Part shown: positions 1-7,145 of the stretch, in pieces | Position numbering within the stretch: position 1 is the first letter of the stretch | Layout of the letters: each line of letters opens with the position of its first letter | Source: an uncultured Lachnospiraceae bacterium | Lineage (GTDB): Bacteria > Bacillota > Clostridia > Lachnospirales > Lachnospiraceae | Length of the DNA stretch: 15,432 bases | Assembly (NCBI GenBank): GCA_947177925.1 | Contig: CAMWWJ010000040.1 | Span: forward strand, 1 to 15,432 | Direction of reading: 5' to 3' | The notes under the pieces: generated by a model | The model's input: only the letters and a program-made list of their open reading frames with translations | Told to the model about the DNA's origin: nothing | Database searches by the model: none | Program-made: the position numbers and the translations under genes

Positions 1-629
1 GTGGAAGGCAGATTGATGATAATCGGCTTTTCTTTTGTGGCTCCCCATGTCTCCTGAACTGCCGTACAGACCTCCAAAGCATAATCAAGCTCCGTTCCCG
101 TAAAGCTTTCCGGCGAATATTCCAGTATGATCTTTCCCGGAAACTCAGCCGCCCGTTCCTTTACCATTTGCGTGCCTTTCACGGCAATCTGCTTGATTTC
201 CTCTTTATTCATTCCAAACACCACATCCCGCTGCAATGTTGAAGTGGAGTTATAAATATGTACGACTGCCTGCTTACAGCCTTCAATAGCCTCAAAGGTC
301 TTATCAATCAACTCCTCCCGGCACTGGGTAAGCACCTGTACGCTTACATCATCCGGAATCAGCTTTCTGTCTACCAGTTGACGAAGAAAATCGTACTCAA
401 TCTGGCTGGCGGCCGGAAATCCGATTTCGATTTCCTTAAAGCCCATTTTTACCAGAAACTGGAACATTTCAATTTTTTCGGATACTACCATAGGGTCGAT
501 CAGCGCCTGATTTCCATCCCTTAAATCCACACTGCACCATATAGGGGCTTTTTCAATCTGTTTGTTAGGCCATTCCCTCTCCGGATAATCCTCTACCGGA
601 TTTCTTTGATATCTTTTATAGTTCAACAT
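1..629 (-). CDS. leuA: 2-isopropylmalate synthase, N-terminal part (3' end cut by window edge)
   Basis: This enzyme condenses acetyl-CoA with 2-ketoisovalerate to make 2-isopropylmalate, the first committed step of leucine synthesis in the cytoplasm. The frame is open from an ATG at 629 to base 1, giving 209 residues of a protein normally about 550 long; the rest of the TIM barrel and the C-terminal regulatory domain lie outside. The N-terminus has the layout of the longer (type 2) LeuA family: a leader with PVEDYPEREWPN, then SVDLRDGNQALIDPM with the catalytic Arg37-Asp38 pair, then KEIEIGFPAAS, VVHIYNSTS and NLPST at the cut. A GGAG ribosome binding site lies about 9 bases before the start. 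The stop of ptsH is 81 bp upstream, with a hairpin in between. I see no T-box or leucine leader peptide, so its regulation is not evident. Confidence 0.93.
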   Translation of the reverse strand, partial: MLNYKRYQRNPVEDYPEREWPNKQIEKAPIWCSVDLRDGNQALIDPMVVSEKIEMFQFLVKMGFKEIEIGFPAASQIEYDFLRQLVDRKLIPDDVSVQVLTQCREELIDKTFEAIEGCKQAVVHIYNSTSTLQRDVVFGMNKEEIKQIAVKGTQMVKERAAEFPGKIILEYSPESFTGTELDYALEVCTAVQETWGATKEKPIIINLPS

Positions 630-670
630 TGTAATATTCTCCATTCACTTATTCTTTTTTTGTCACATAA

Positions 671-709
671 GGATAGCCCATCAAAAGATGGGCTATCTCA
701 TATCTTTTT
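671..709 (+). terminator. Perfect 11-bp hairpin between ptsH and leuA; T-run only on the plus-strand side
   Basis: GATAGCCCATC (672-682) and GATGGGCTATC (687-697) form a perfect 11-bp stem with a 4-base loop. Read on the plus strand it is followed by TCATAT and CTTTTTATT, which is terminator-like but loosely spaced. Read on the minus strand, the direction of the genes, it is followed by CTTATGTG with no T-run. It could therefore stop antisense transcripts, or act as an RNA stability or processing element between ptsH and leuA. The structure is certain; the role is not. Confidence 0.4.
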
Positions 710-710
710 A

Positions 711-974
711 TTATTCGCCGAGCCCGCTTTCAATGGCACTTATCAGAGCAGCTAATGCCTCTTTCTCGTCCTCGCCGTCACATACGAATTCCACCTCGTC
801 TCCACATTTGACACAAGCACCCAGTACACTTAAAACACTTTTTGCATTTGCTGTATTGTCCCTGAATGAAAATGTTATTAAGGATTTAAACTGCATTGCT
901 TCCTTGCATAGGATTCCAGCCGGTCTTAAGTGCAGCCCTGTAGGGTTTTTTATTACAACCTTTTGACTTACCAT
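711..974 (-). CDS. ptsH: HPr phosphocarrier protein of the sugar phosphotransferase system
   Basis: HPr passes a phosphoryl group from enzyme I to sugar-specific enzyme IIA in the cytoplasm. In Firmicutes it is also a carbon-catabolite signal once HPr kinase phosphorylates Ser46. From the chosen ATG the protein has 87 residues, the normal HPr length, with the active histidine at position 15 in TGLHLRPAG and Ser46 in NAKSVLSVLG. Both landmark residues fall at their standard numbers, which supports this start. A GGAGG lies 8 bases upstream; a TTG five codons earlier overlaps that site and is rejected. His15 argues against Crh, which lacks it. The gene has its own promoter in the gap after glmM. 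No enzyme I gene is beside it. Confidence 0.95.
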   Translation of the reverse strand: MVSQKVVIKNPTGLHLRPAGILCKEAMQFKSLITFSFRDNTANAKSVLSVLGACVKCGDEVEFVCDGEDEKEALAALISAIESGLGE

Positions 975-1065
975 AATGTTTTCCTCCAAACGATTCCTCT
1001 ATTTTGCATACCCAATAAGTGACTTTATCTCATCACCACATTATTCCTACCTTCCGTATGTCAAA

Positions 1066-1094
1066 AGTATACCATACATTGACATTTTACTCAA
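1066..1094 (-). promoter_or_regulatory. Extended -10 promoter for ptsH
   Basis: On the minus strand TTGAGT (1089-1094) is followed by exactly 17 bases and TATACT (1066-1071). TGG directly precedes the -10 box, which makes an extended -10. A transcript would start near 1059, about 85 bases before the ptsH ATG. The promoter lies wholly in the 127-bp gap between glmM and ptsH, and I see no terminator in that gap, so read-through from glmM is also possible. An inverted repeat TGTCAA/TTGACA (1059-1084) covers the -10 region. Confidence 0.7.
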
Positions 1095-1101
1095 GTATTT
1101 G

Positions 1102-2451
1102 CTATAGCATTACCTCTTGTATAAGCGCTGCCAGCTTCCTTGCCTCTTCCTCAATCTGTACCTGGTTTTTTCCTTCAATCATGACTCTTACCAAAGGCTC
1201 CGTTCCTGATGGGCGAATCAGCACTCTTCCCTCACCTGCGAACTTCTCGGTTAAAAAGCTGATTGCCTGGGCAATTTCCGGATATTCCATATAGCTTTCC
1301 TTTTTGTGGTTAGGCACCTTGGCATTTACAAGAGCCTGTGGCAGCACCTCCATAATGCCGGACAGCTCTGACAGGGGCCTGCCTGTTTCCACCATGACCT
1401 GTAGCAGATGCAGGGCGCTTAACAGTCCGTCACCGGTTGTATTTTCATCCAGGAAAATAATATGTCCTGACTGCTCACCACCCAGATTTGCACCGATTTC
1501 CTTCATCCTCTCAAGTACATAACGGTCTCCTACCTTTGTCTGCTCTATTTGGATCCCTTCTCTTTCTCCCATTAAGAAAAAGCCCAGATTACTCATAACA
1601 GTGGCAACAATGGTATTATCCCTTAAAGTCTTCTTATTCTTCATATGGCTGCCGATGATTGCCATGATCTGGTCACCGTCAACCTCTTTACCGTTTTCGT
1701 CAACTGCCAGCAATCTGTCCGCATCCCCGTCAAAAGCAAGGCCCACCTGTGCTTTTTCATACACTACCCTCGCCATAAGCTCTTCCATGTGGGTGGAGCC
1801 GCAGTTCGCATTGATATTCGTGCCGTCAGGATTGTTATGAATTGCTACTACATTGGCGCCAAGCTCCTTTAAAGCCTCCACGGATGTATAAAAAGAAGCT
1901 CCTTCTGCGCAGTCCACCACGATTTTCATTTCAGACAGATCTACCGGAATAGACTGGATGGCATGATTGATATACTCTTCTCTTGCATCCGTACGATATT
2001 TAATCTTTCCCACTCTGGACCCGGTAGGAAACTTAATCCCTTTCATATCCGACCGAATCAGCTCTTCAATTTCATCCTCCAGACTGTCCGGCAGCTTATA
2101 ACCGTTTCCGTCAAAAAATTTAATGCCGTTAAACTCTACCGGATTATGAGAAGCGGAAATGACCACTCCTGCATCCACCTTATATTTTCTTGTAAGATAT
2201 GCAACAGCCGGTGTGGGAACCACCCCCACATATACCGCATTAGCTCCTACGGAACAGGCACCTGCCATTAAGGCATTTGCCAGCATATCCCCCGAAATCC
2301 TTGTATCACACCCTACCATAATAGTAGGTTTATGTTCCTTTTCCCTGGTAAGCACATAAGCGCCTGCCTGGCCTAACTGCATTGCCAAAAGCGGGGTCAG
2401 CTCTTCATTTGCCACTCCCCTTACTCCATCTGTTCCAAATAATCTTCCCAT
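1102..2451 (-). CDS. glmM: Phosphoglucosamine mutase
   Basis: GlmM interconverts glucosamine-6-phosphate and glucosamine-1-phosphate, the route to UDP-GlcNAc and so to peptidoglycan. The 449-residue protein is full length for the family and runs through all four alpha-D-phosphohexomutase domains. It starts MGRLFGTDGVRG, has the phosphoserine loop ISASHNP with Ser101, the metal-binding loop DGDADR (241-246), the sugar-binding GEQSG (325-329) and the phosphate-binding RPSGTEP (413-419). The ATG is 3 bases past the cdaR stop, and its AGAAGG ribosome binding site lies inside the end of cdaR, so the two are translated from one message. The cdaA-cdaR-glmM order is conserved in Firmicutes, where c-di-AMP synthesis and GlmM activity are linked. 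Confidence 0.97.
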   Translation of the reverse strand: MGRLFGTDGVRGVANEELTPLLAMQLGQAGAYVLTREKEHKPTIMVGCDTRISGDMLANALMAGACSVGANAVYVGVVPTPAVAYLTRKYKVDAGVVISASHNPVEFNGIKFFDGNGYKLPDSLEDEIEELIRSDMKGIKFPTGSRVGKIKYRTDAREEYINHAIQSIPVDLSEMKIVVDCAEGASFYTSVEALKELGANVVAIHNNPDGTNINANCGSTHMEELMARVVYEKAQVGLAFDGDADRLLAVDENGKEVDGDQIMAIIGSHMKNKKTLRDNTIVATVMSNLGFFLMGEREGIQIEQTKVGDRYVLERMKEIGANLGGEQSGHIIFLDENTTGDGLLSALHLLQVMVETGRPLSELSGIMEVLPQALVNAKVPNHKKESYMEYPEIAQAISFLTEKFAGEGRVLIRPSGTEPLVRVMIEGKNQVQIEEEARKLAALIQEVML

Positions 2452-2454
2452 ATG

Positions 2455-3735
2455 CTAATCCTTCTTTTCTGAAATTTTTATTGTAATATTAATCGGATTT
2501 TTCAGGGTAATTCCTTCCGGAAGTCCCAGTGTAACAGGCACCACATAGGTTGTGGCTTTTACCTTGTCTATTTCCTGCTCCTCCATATATGCCTTAAAAT
2601 CAATAACTGCTGTCAAATCGGAAGCATCAAACTTTTCCAACTGCTCAGGCATTGCCATGATTTCCGCCGGAATCCCATCATTTACCGACATAAATGAAGC
2701 CTCATAGCCGTCCGGCATCCCTGTAATCGTAATGGCTCCTTTGGCAATTTCCACCGTTTTCGTTTCCTTCGGCGCAATGCCTACCGTTACTACGATCTTG
2801 CCCGTTTCCTCTTCATCAGCAAACCGTATGCCGTCCGGCAGATATTCTCCTGCATTCACAGCTATATTCATCTCACCCATAGCGCCTTCCACATTCACTT
2901 CCGACTCCGGAATTACAATTTCGGAAACCTTTGCCAACATAGAAGGGGTTCCTGCAATCATAATACTTTCCGGGCTGGATGTGAGTATTCCGTTAAAACC
3001 GTATTCTTCATCCGGGGTTCCTGATACAGACAGCTTAATAGGCACCTCCTTCGTCTCCAATACTTCCACGCTGATATTTACATTGGAAATATTCTTTGTT
3101 ATATTTCTATTTTCTATCAGCGTATCTTCGGAATCATACAGCTTTAATTCCACACTTGTACGGATATTGCTGCTCATATTGGAAACGGAAACCTCTGCTA
3201 CCACCTTGTTGATTTTGGAAATGACAGATTCCGGCCCCGATACCCGCACTACATTTTCATCCAACGTAATATTTCCCACCACATAGCCGCTTACAGGCTC
3301 ACCTGTAATAACAGGGCTGATGACAAATTGGGTCCTTTCCATTTCCTCAATATTCACCTTTAAATATTCCGTTTTTGATTTGATGCTGTCAATTGTTTCG
3401 TTGTAACGGTTGGACTCCACTCTGATGCGGGTGGTTCCATCCTCATTCAGATTTTCTAAATCGGCAGTTGCTTTAATGTTTTCCCTGCTTAATGAGTCCA
3501 GAATAGTTCTTTTTGCGGAAACAGATACCGTAATGGTATCGGTTCCTTCCAAAACCTCATAAATCTTGCCCTGTCCGGTAATCACATCTCCGTTTAAAAT
3601 CTCAACAGGAACGCCGCTAATGGTAGTGGTAGCTACCGGGTCGCTTATATTTACTACTACAAGCCAAAGGCCAAAGGCAAAGATCAGCGCAAGAATCTTT
3701 AATCCAAAGTTCTTCATCAGATTATTTTTCTTCAT
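2455..3735 (-). CDS. cdaR: CdaR, YbbR-domain regulator of diadenylate cyclase
   Basis: CdaR is a membrane-anchored extracytoplasmic protein that modulates the c-di-AMP synthase CdaA. The 426-residue product has a basic N-terminus, one transmembrane helix at about residues 11-29 (LKILALIFAFGLWLVVV), then a long beta-rich outer part. I read four YbbR-like repeats, at about 35-115, 135-232, 233-325 and 326-420, each with the usual pattern of a short strand, a Gly/Pro turn such as VSGTPDEEYGFNG, and a P-E-(S/Q) segment. The length is slightly below the B. subtilis protein. The start overlaps the last 14 bases of cdaA, and its purine-rich ribosome binding site lies in the cdaA C-terminal codons, which suggests coupled translation. 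The fold call is firm; the exact repeat borders are estimates. Confidence 0.92.
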   Translation of the reverse strand: MKKNNLMKNFGLKILALIFAFGLWLVVVNISDPVATTTISGVPVEILNGDVITGQGKIYEVLEGTDTITVSVSAKRTILDSLSRENIKATADLENLNEDGTTRIRVESNRYNETIDSIKSKTEYLKVNIEEMERTQFVISPVITGEPVSGYVVGNITLDENVVRVSGPESVISKINKVVAEVSVSNMSSNIRTSVELKLYDSEDTLIENRNITKNISNVNISVEVLETKEVPIKLSVSGTPDEEYGFNGILTSSPESIMIAGTPSMLAKVSEIVIPESEVNVEGAMGEMNIAVNAGEYLPDGIRFADEEETGKIVVTVGIAPKETKTVEIAKGAITITGMPDGYEASFMSVNDGIPAEIMAMPEQLEKFDASDLTAVIDFKAYMEEQEIDKVKATTYVVPVTLGLPEGITLKNPINITIKISEKKD

Positions 3736-4597
3736 GCTTTCCCCGTCCTTTCCGCCTCTTTTTCTTCTTTTCCTCGGAAGGCTTATTTTGTATCATCTCC
3801 AGCTTCTCATGAAGGGCATCCTGATTTAAATTCCGATACAGCTTTCCCTCATATGCTACTGAGATTCTTCCCGTTTCTTCTGAAACTATTATAGTGAGTG
3901 AATCCGTAACCTCTGAAATACCCACACCTGCTCTATGCCTTGTGCCAAGTTCTTTGGACAATGCCATGTTATCCGATAAGGGCAGATAACATGTAGCTGA
4001 TACTACCCGATTGCCCCGTACGATTACCGCACCATCATGAAGCGGGGTATTGTGCTCGAAAATATTGATTAAAAGCTGATTGGTAAGAATGGCATCTACT
4101 TCGATACCGGTTCTTTCATATTCCGTCAACGCAAGATTCTGTTCTACCACAATCAAGGCTCCTGTTTTTACTTTCCCCATTTCATAGCAGGCTTTTACGA
4201 TCTCATTTTTTGTTTTGTCAGAAAAAAGCCCTCCCTCTTCCTTTCCAGAATCAAAGGAAAACAGATTGCTGATAAAATTCTTCCGGCCAAGCTGATCTAA
4301 AGCCCTTCGTAACTCCGGCTGCAGAACTACTACAATGCCCACGATGAATACCTGGAAAATTTTATCAAATATCCACAAAATGGTAGTCATCCGAAAGATA
4401 GCCGCAACTAACAGAAACACAAAAATAACAAGCATTCCTTTTAAGAATGCCCATGCTTTTGTGTTGCGCACCCATACTAAAATCTGGTACACCAAAAAGG
4501 AGATAATGATTATCTCCACATAATCGGTTACTAAAATATGTTTGGGTATATGCAGAACCGTAAGATATTTATCTATAAACTCGGCTATCTGTTCCAT
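3722..4597 (-). CDS. cdaA: CdaA, membrane-bound diadenylate cyclase
   Basis: CdaA makes cyclic di-AMP from two ATP; this second messenger controls potassium and osmolyte balance and cell-wall homeostasis. The 291-residue protein has three N-terminal transmembrane helices (about 26-43, 51-68 and 72-92), followed by the DAC domain. Its active-site motifs are intact: LHDGA (Asp188-Gly-Ala190) and GTRHRAG (218-224). The tail from about 275 is unusually basic (KKKKRRKGRGKHEEK). I chose the ATG at 4597, with AGGTGAG 4-6 bases upstream; the longer frame starts at a GTG that is itself part of that binding site. The gene is 32 bp downstream of an unrecognised membrane-protein gene and overlaps cdaR by 14 bases. 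I see no separate promoter directly in front. Confidence 0.96.
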   Translation of the reverse strand: MEQIAEFIDKYLTVLHIPKHILVTDYVEIIIISFLVYQILVWVRNTKAWAFLKGMLVIFVFLLVAAIFRMTTILWIFDKIFQVFIVGIVVVLQPELRRALDQLGRKNFISNLFSFDSGKEEGGLFSDKTKNEIVKACYEMGKVKTGALIVVEQNLALTEYERTGIEVDAILTNQLLINIFEHNTPLHDGAVIVRGNRVVSATCYLPLSDNMALSKELGTRHRAGVGISEVTDSLTIIVSEETGRISVAYEGKLYRNLNQDALHEKLEMIQNKPSEEKKKKRRKGRGKHEEK

Positions 4598-4629
4598 ATG
4601 TCTCACCTTAGCTGTTCATTCTTATCATT

Positions 4630-5559
4630 TTATAATACACTGGTTATTTTTTTTACGGTTTTCTTGGCCTTTTTCACGGAATTTTTAGGAATGGCCTTTA
4701 CATAATAATAGTATTCATCATCTTCAAACTGTACATACTCGGTTCTTGTGTAATCCACATTGAAGGCAAAGAACTCCAACACCTTTGCAAGCAGAAAGGA
4801 CACTACCGCCCCAATAATCATAGCTGCAATGGAGCTGTTTACTTCAAACATCAAATCACCCAGAAGCAGCATTACAATGCAGGTAACACTTCCCACAATC
4901 ATGCTGATGGTCCATGCGTGATCCACGGAAAGCCTGCGGATTAAATAAACCAAAATGACAGTAATGGCAAATGCCGCCATGGTTACAAACATTTCTTTAT
5001 TATTCAGCATTCCTTCAACCACATAATGCAGCTTTGCCACCGCGTTATCTCCATCCAGGGAAGTAATAATGGCAGCATTTGTCTGGACATAATAAATCAG
5101 ATAATATACAAGCACCCCACAGCTTACCGAAACGATAGAAACGGGACTGCCTAACAGACCTACCGCAAGCACTATCACATATGGAATCTTTAACGTAAAT
5201 GCAAGGGGTAAAAGCAGTACTACCAACGTATCCTTTGGCGAAAATCTGAAATACATCAAAAACAAAAGTAAAAACAGCACTCCTGCCACAATGGCACATT
5301 CTGTTGCTAAAGAATACATATGGAGCACAACAAATACAGCTCCCAGCACCACAATGAAATTCACCGGCAGAAAAGAACACATAAGGGCAACTATCAATAC
5401 GATAACAGGATTGTTTATCCTGCTGTTATATCCCAGGCTTCCATTTATGAACAGAAGTGCAGTCAACGCCAAAATGAACTTAAACAGCGGTATTAAGTAT
5501 ACTTCATACTTGCTATAAAAATTCCTTAAATTTTCCCTAACTTCTAATAATCCTGACAT
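4630..5559 (-). CDS. Unrecognised polytopic membrane protein with Tyr-rich cytosolic tail
   Basis: I cannot assign a function. The 309-residue product has about nine or ten hydrophobic segments between residues 21 and 264 (for example 21-39, 66-84, 88-104, 139-158, 190-206, 216-234, 242-264), with a hydrophilic loop near 160-189. It ends in a charged tail, probably cytosolic: an acidic aromatic stretch YVQFEDDEYYYYVKAIPK (275-292), then lysine-rich KKAKKTVKK. There is no obvious signal peptide or known transporter motif. The ATG at 5559 has AAAGGA about 8 bases upstream; a longer frame starting at 5604 would run into the preceding gene and has no good binding site. It lies between a smaller unknown membrane-protein gene (19 bp upstream) and cdaA (32 bp downstream), so it is very likely co-transcribed with the c-di-AMP genes. 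Confidence 0.85.
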   Translation of the reverse strand: MSGLLEVRENLRNFYSKYEVYLIPLFKFILALTALLFINGSLGYNSRINNPVIVLIVALMCSFLPVNFIVVLGAVFVVLHMYSLATECAIVAGVLFLLLFLMYFRFSPKDTLVVLLLPLAFTLKIPYVIVLAVGLLGSPVSIVSVSCGVLVYYLIYYVQTNAAIITSLDGDNAVAKLHYVVEGMLNNKEMFVTMAAFAITVILVYLIRRLSVDHAWTISMIVGSVTCIVMLLLGDLMFEVNSSIAAMIIGAVVSFLLAKVLEFFAFNVDYTRTEYVQFEDDEYYYYVKAIPKNSVKKAKKTVKKITSVL

Positions 5560-5578
5560 ATAAAATCCTTTCAGAAGG

Positions 5579-5980
5579 CTACATTTTCCTGCTTTCCAAT
5601 TCATACAATGCGGAAAGCTGCTTCAAATTATAAAAGTAGCGCTTCAGGCTTTTTTTCGCCTTACTATATCGGTATGAATATACAATATAAGAAATCACTG
5701 CATATACCACCACAAAAATGAAATAATAAAGCAATACGTTTTTTCCAAATGCAATCAGATCCATTTTGTATACATTCTGCATAAACACTTCAAAATCATA
5801 GTATATATACATTCCAAACAATACCCCATAGGCAATCGTCGCGGAAATAACAGATCTTAATATATGAAGCTCGATATAATCACCTCTGAAATAGCTGCCG
5901 GTGGCCATATTCTTCCGGCCTTCATTTTCTTCATAGGCAGCCATTTTCGTCATGAGCTTGATTCTTTCTTCATTTAACAT
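5579..5980 (-). CDS. Unrecognised small membrane protein (two helices)
   Basis: I do not recognise this 133-residue protein. It has a charged N-terminal part (1-38), a hydrophobic helix at about 40-61 (ending MYIYY), a short loop, a second helix at about 82-103 rich in Tyr, Val and Phe, and a basic C-terminal part with a possible short amphipathic helix (SKAKKSLKRYFYNLKQL). Both ends are probably cytosolic by the positive-inside rule. AGGAG lies 7 bases before the ATG. It is 18 bp after yvyF and 19 bp before the larger unknown membrane-protein gene, so the two may work as a pair. The coding call rests on the binding site, the tight packing and the lack of a competing frame. Confidence 0.82.
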   Translation of the reverse strand: MLNEERIKLMTKMAAYEENEGRKNMATGSYFRGDYIELHILRSVISATIAYGVLFGMYIYYDFEVFMQNVYKMDLIAFGKNVLLYYFIFVVVYAVISYIVYSYRYSKAKKSLKRYFYNLKQLSALYELESRKM

Positions 5981-5998
5981 AGGCTACTCCTTATTTTA

Positions 5999-6403
5999 TT
6001 ATAAGAAACGCATTCTGGACTTTTCTCTTGGGTCCTTTGGCTCATCCTTCTTTTGCGGTACCGGCTTGGCAATGGACTTGCTTAAAGTATTTGCCATTTC
6101 CTGAGAGCATTTTACGCAGAACCGTCCCGAACCGATCATAGCGCCACAGCGCTCACAAGGCACTTTAATAGGTGAATCATCCGAAAACTGAAGGCGGTCT
6201 TCCCTGATCCACTGCTGGATCTGTCCAACTTCTACATCACAATCCTCTGTAACCATCTGAATTGTGGCCTGAGCATGTGACTGGACATACTTCTTTACTT
6301 CCTGAAACTTTTCTTCCAGCTCTTCTTTGCAATTCGGGCAGATTGGCGGGCCCATCACATAGTTATACAATCTTCCACATCGTCTACAATTCCGCACATT
6401 CAT
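5999..6403 (-). CDS. yvyF: YvyF-like flagellar operon protein with two zinc-knuckle pairs
   Basis: This matches the family found beside comFC in the flagellar/competence region of Bacillus and clostridia (YvyF, proposed to regulate flagellar gene expression). From the chosen ATG it has 134 residues. The N-terminal zinc site is Cys6-x2-Cys9 with Cys22-x2-Cys25; a middle helix-turn-helix-like part includes VEVGQIQQWIREDRL (57-71); the second zinc site is Cys83-x2-Cys86 with Cys96-x2-Cys99; the tail is basic. The AGGAGG site is 7 bases before the ATG at 6403; an ATG at 6409 would be only one base from it, and the GTG at 6421 overlaps the comFC stop and precedes it. Its place right after comFC mirrors B. 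subtilis, but flgM, which follows there, is missing here. Confidence 0.85.
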   Translation of the reverse strand: MNVRNCRRCGRLYNYVMGPPICPNCKEELEEKFQEVKKYVQSHAQATIQMVTEDCDVEVGQIQQWIREDRLQFSDDSPIKVPCERCGAMIGSGRFCVKCSQEMANTLSKSIAKPVPQKKDEPKDPREKSRMRFL

Positions 6404-6417
6404 ATTCATACCTCCTG

Positions 6418-7119
6418 TCACTTACGGGCACCTATCGCCAGTGAAATACAATAAATATTTTCTATTCCAGCCTTTTTGCACTCCAAGGCCAGGGCATCCA
6501 TAGTGCTCCCTGTTGTGTAGATATCATCAATTATTATAATTGTCTTTAATTTTACATCATTTTGACGGATTTTGAAAGCCTTTTTCAAATTATTTTCTCT
6601 CTCCTGCCCGCTCAATTCCTTTTGAGGTACTGTATTCCTGATTCTTTCTGCAAAATTTTCATATACGGGGATTCCCGTTTCTCTGGAAATGGCTCTGGCA
6701 AACACCGCCGCCTGATTGTATCCCCGCTTTTGCAGCCTCTTTTTATGAAGGGGCACCGGAATCAGAGCCTCCGGCCTCCAGCGCCTTATCTTTTCCTCTA
6801 AGTGCAGTCTGACCTGTTCACCATAATATGCGCCATATTCCTGTCTTCCTTCATACTTGAACCGATAAATGGACTCCTTCACGGAAGGATAGACAAATAA
6901 CGCTGCTCCTTCTTTAAAATAGTGCTTCCTTTCCATACAGTCCCTGCAGTACTCCGCCTCCTGAACCCTTAATGGCTTTCCGCACTTTTTACAGACAGGC
7001 TCCTTTACATGCTCCGGCCTGCTTTTACAGCTTTTACACACCTTTCCGGTTCCCGGCAGGAGAATATCGTCACAGACAGCACATCTTCCCGGGTAGATCA
7101 GTTCTTTTATGAAATTCAT
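6418..7119 (-). CDS. comFC: ComFC-type phosphoribosyltransferase-domain protein
   Basis: ComFC/GntX-family proteins pair an N-terminal zinc domain with a phosphoribosyltransferase fold, and in naturally competent bacteria take part in DNA uptake. The 233-residue protein is full length. It has a double zinc ribbon (Cys13, 16, 28, 31 and Cys43, 46, 58, 61), the segment PVPLHKKRLQKRGYNQA (121-137) and the PRPP loop IIIIDDIYTTGST with Asp198-Asp199. The ribosome binding site is weak (AAGAAGC just before the ATG, GGAG further up). It is 26 bp after recD2, and its stop lies just upstream of the yvyF start. No comFA is present in this window, so a role in transformation is unproven. Confidence 0.93.
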   Translation of the reverse strand: MNFIKELIYPGRCAVCDDILLPGTGKVCKSCKSRPEHVKEPVCKKCGKPLRVQEAEYCRDCMERKHYFKEGAALFVYPSVKESIYRFKYEGRQEYGAYYGEQVRLHLEEKIRRWRPEALIPVPLHKKRLQKRGYNQAAVFARAISRETGIPVYENFAERIRNTVPQKELSGQERENNLKKAFKIRQNDVKLKTIIIIDDIYTTGSTMDALALECKKAGIENIYCISLAIGARK

Positions 7120-7145
7120 GCTTCTTATCCGCTCTCCGTCAGAGC

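Noticed and set aside
630..710. T-box or leucine attenuator before leuA
   Set aside because: The gap is only 81 bp, with no leucine-codon leader peptide and no T-box core sequence; only the simple hairpin is present.
2732..3286. 184-codon open frame on the plus strand
   Set aside because: It is antisense to cdaR, low in complexity (Ser/Ile/Thr-rich), and has no supporting ribosome binding site.
5045..5380. 111-codon open frame on the minus strand inside the large unknown membrane-protein gene
   Set aside because: It is a different frame of a gene with a better binding site and a regular transmembrane pattern; the alternative is Cys-rich and irregular.
3722..5980. c-di-AMP (ydaO-type) riboswitch near the c-di-AMP genes
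   Set aside because: The intergenic gaps here are at most 32 bp, too small for that structure.
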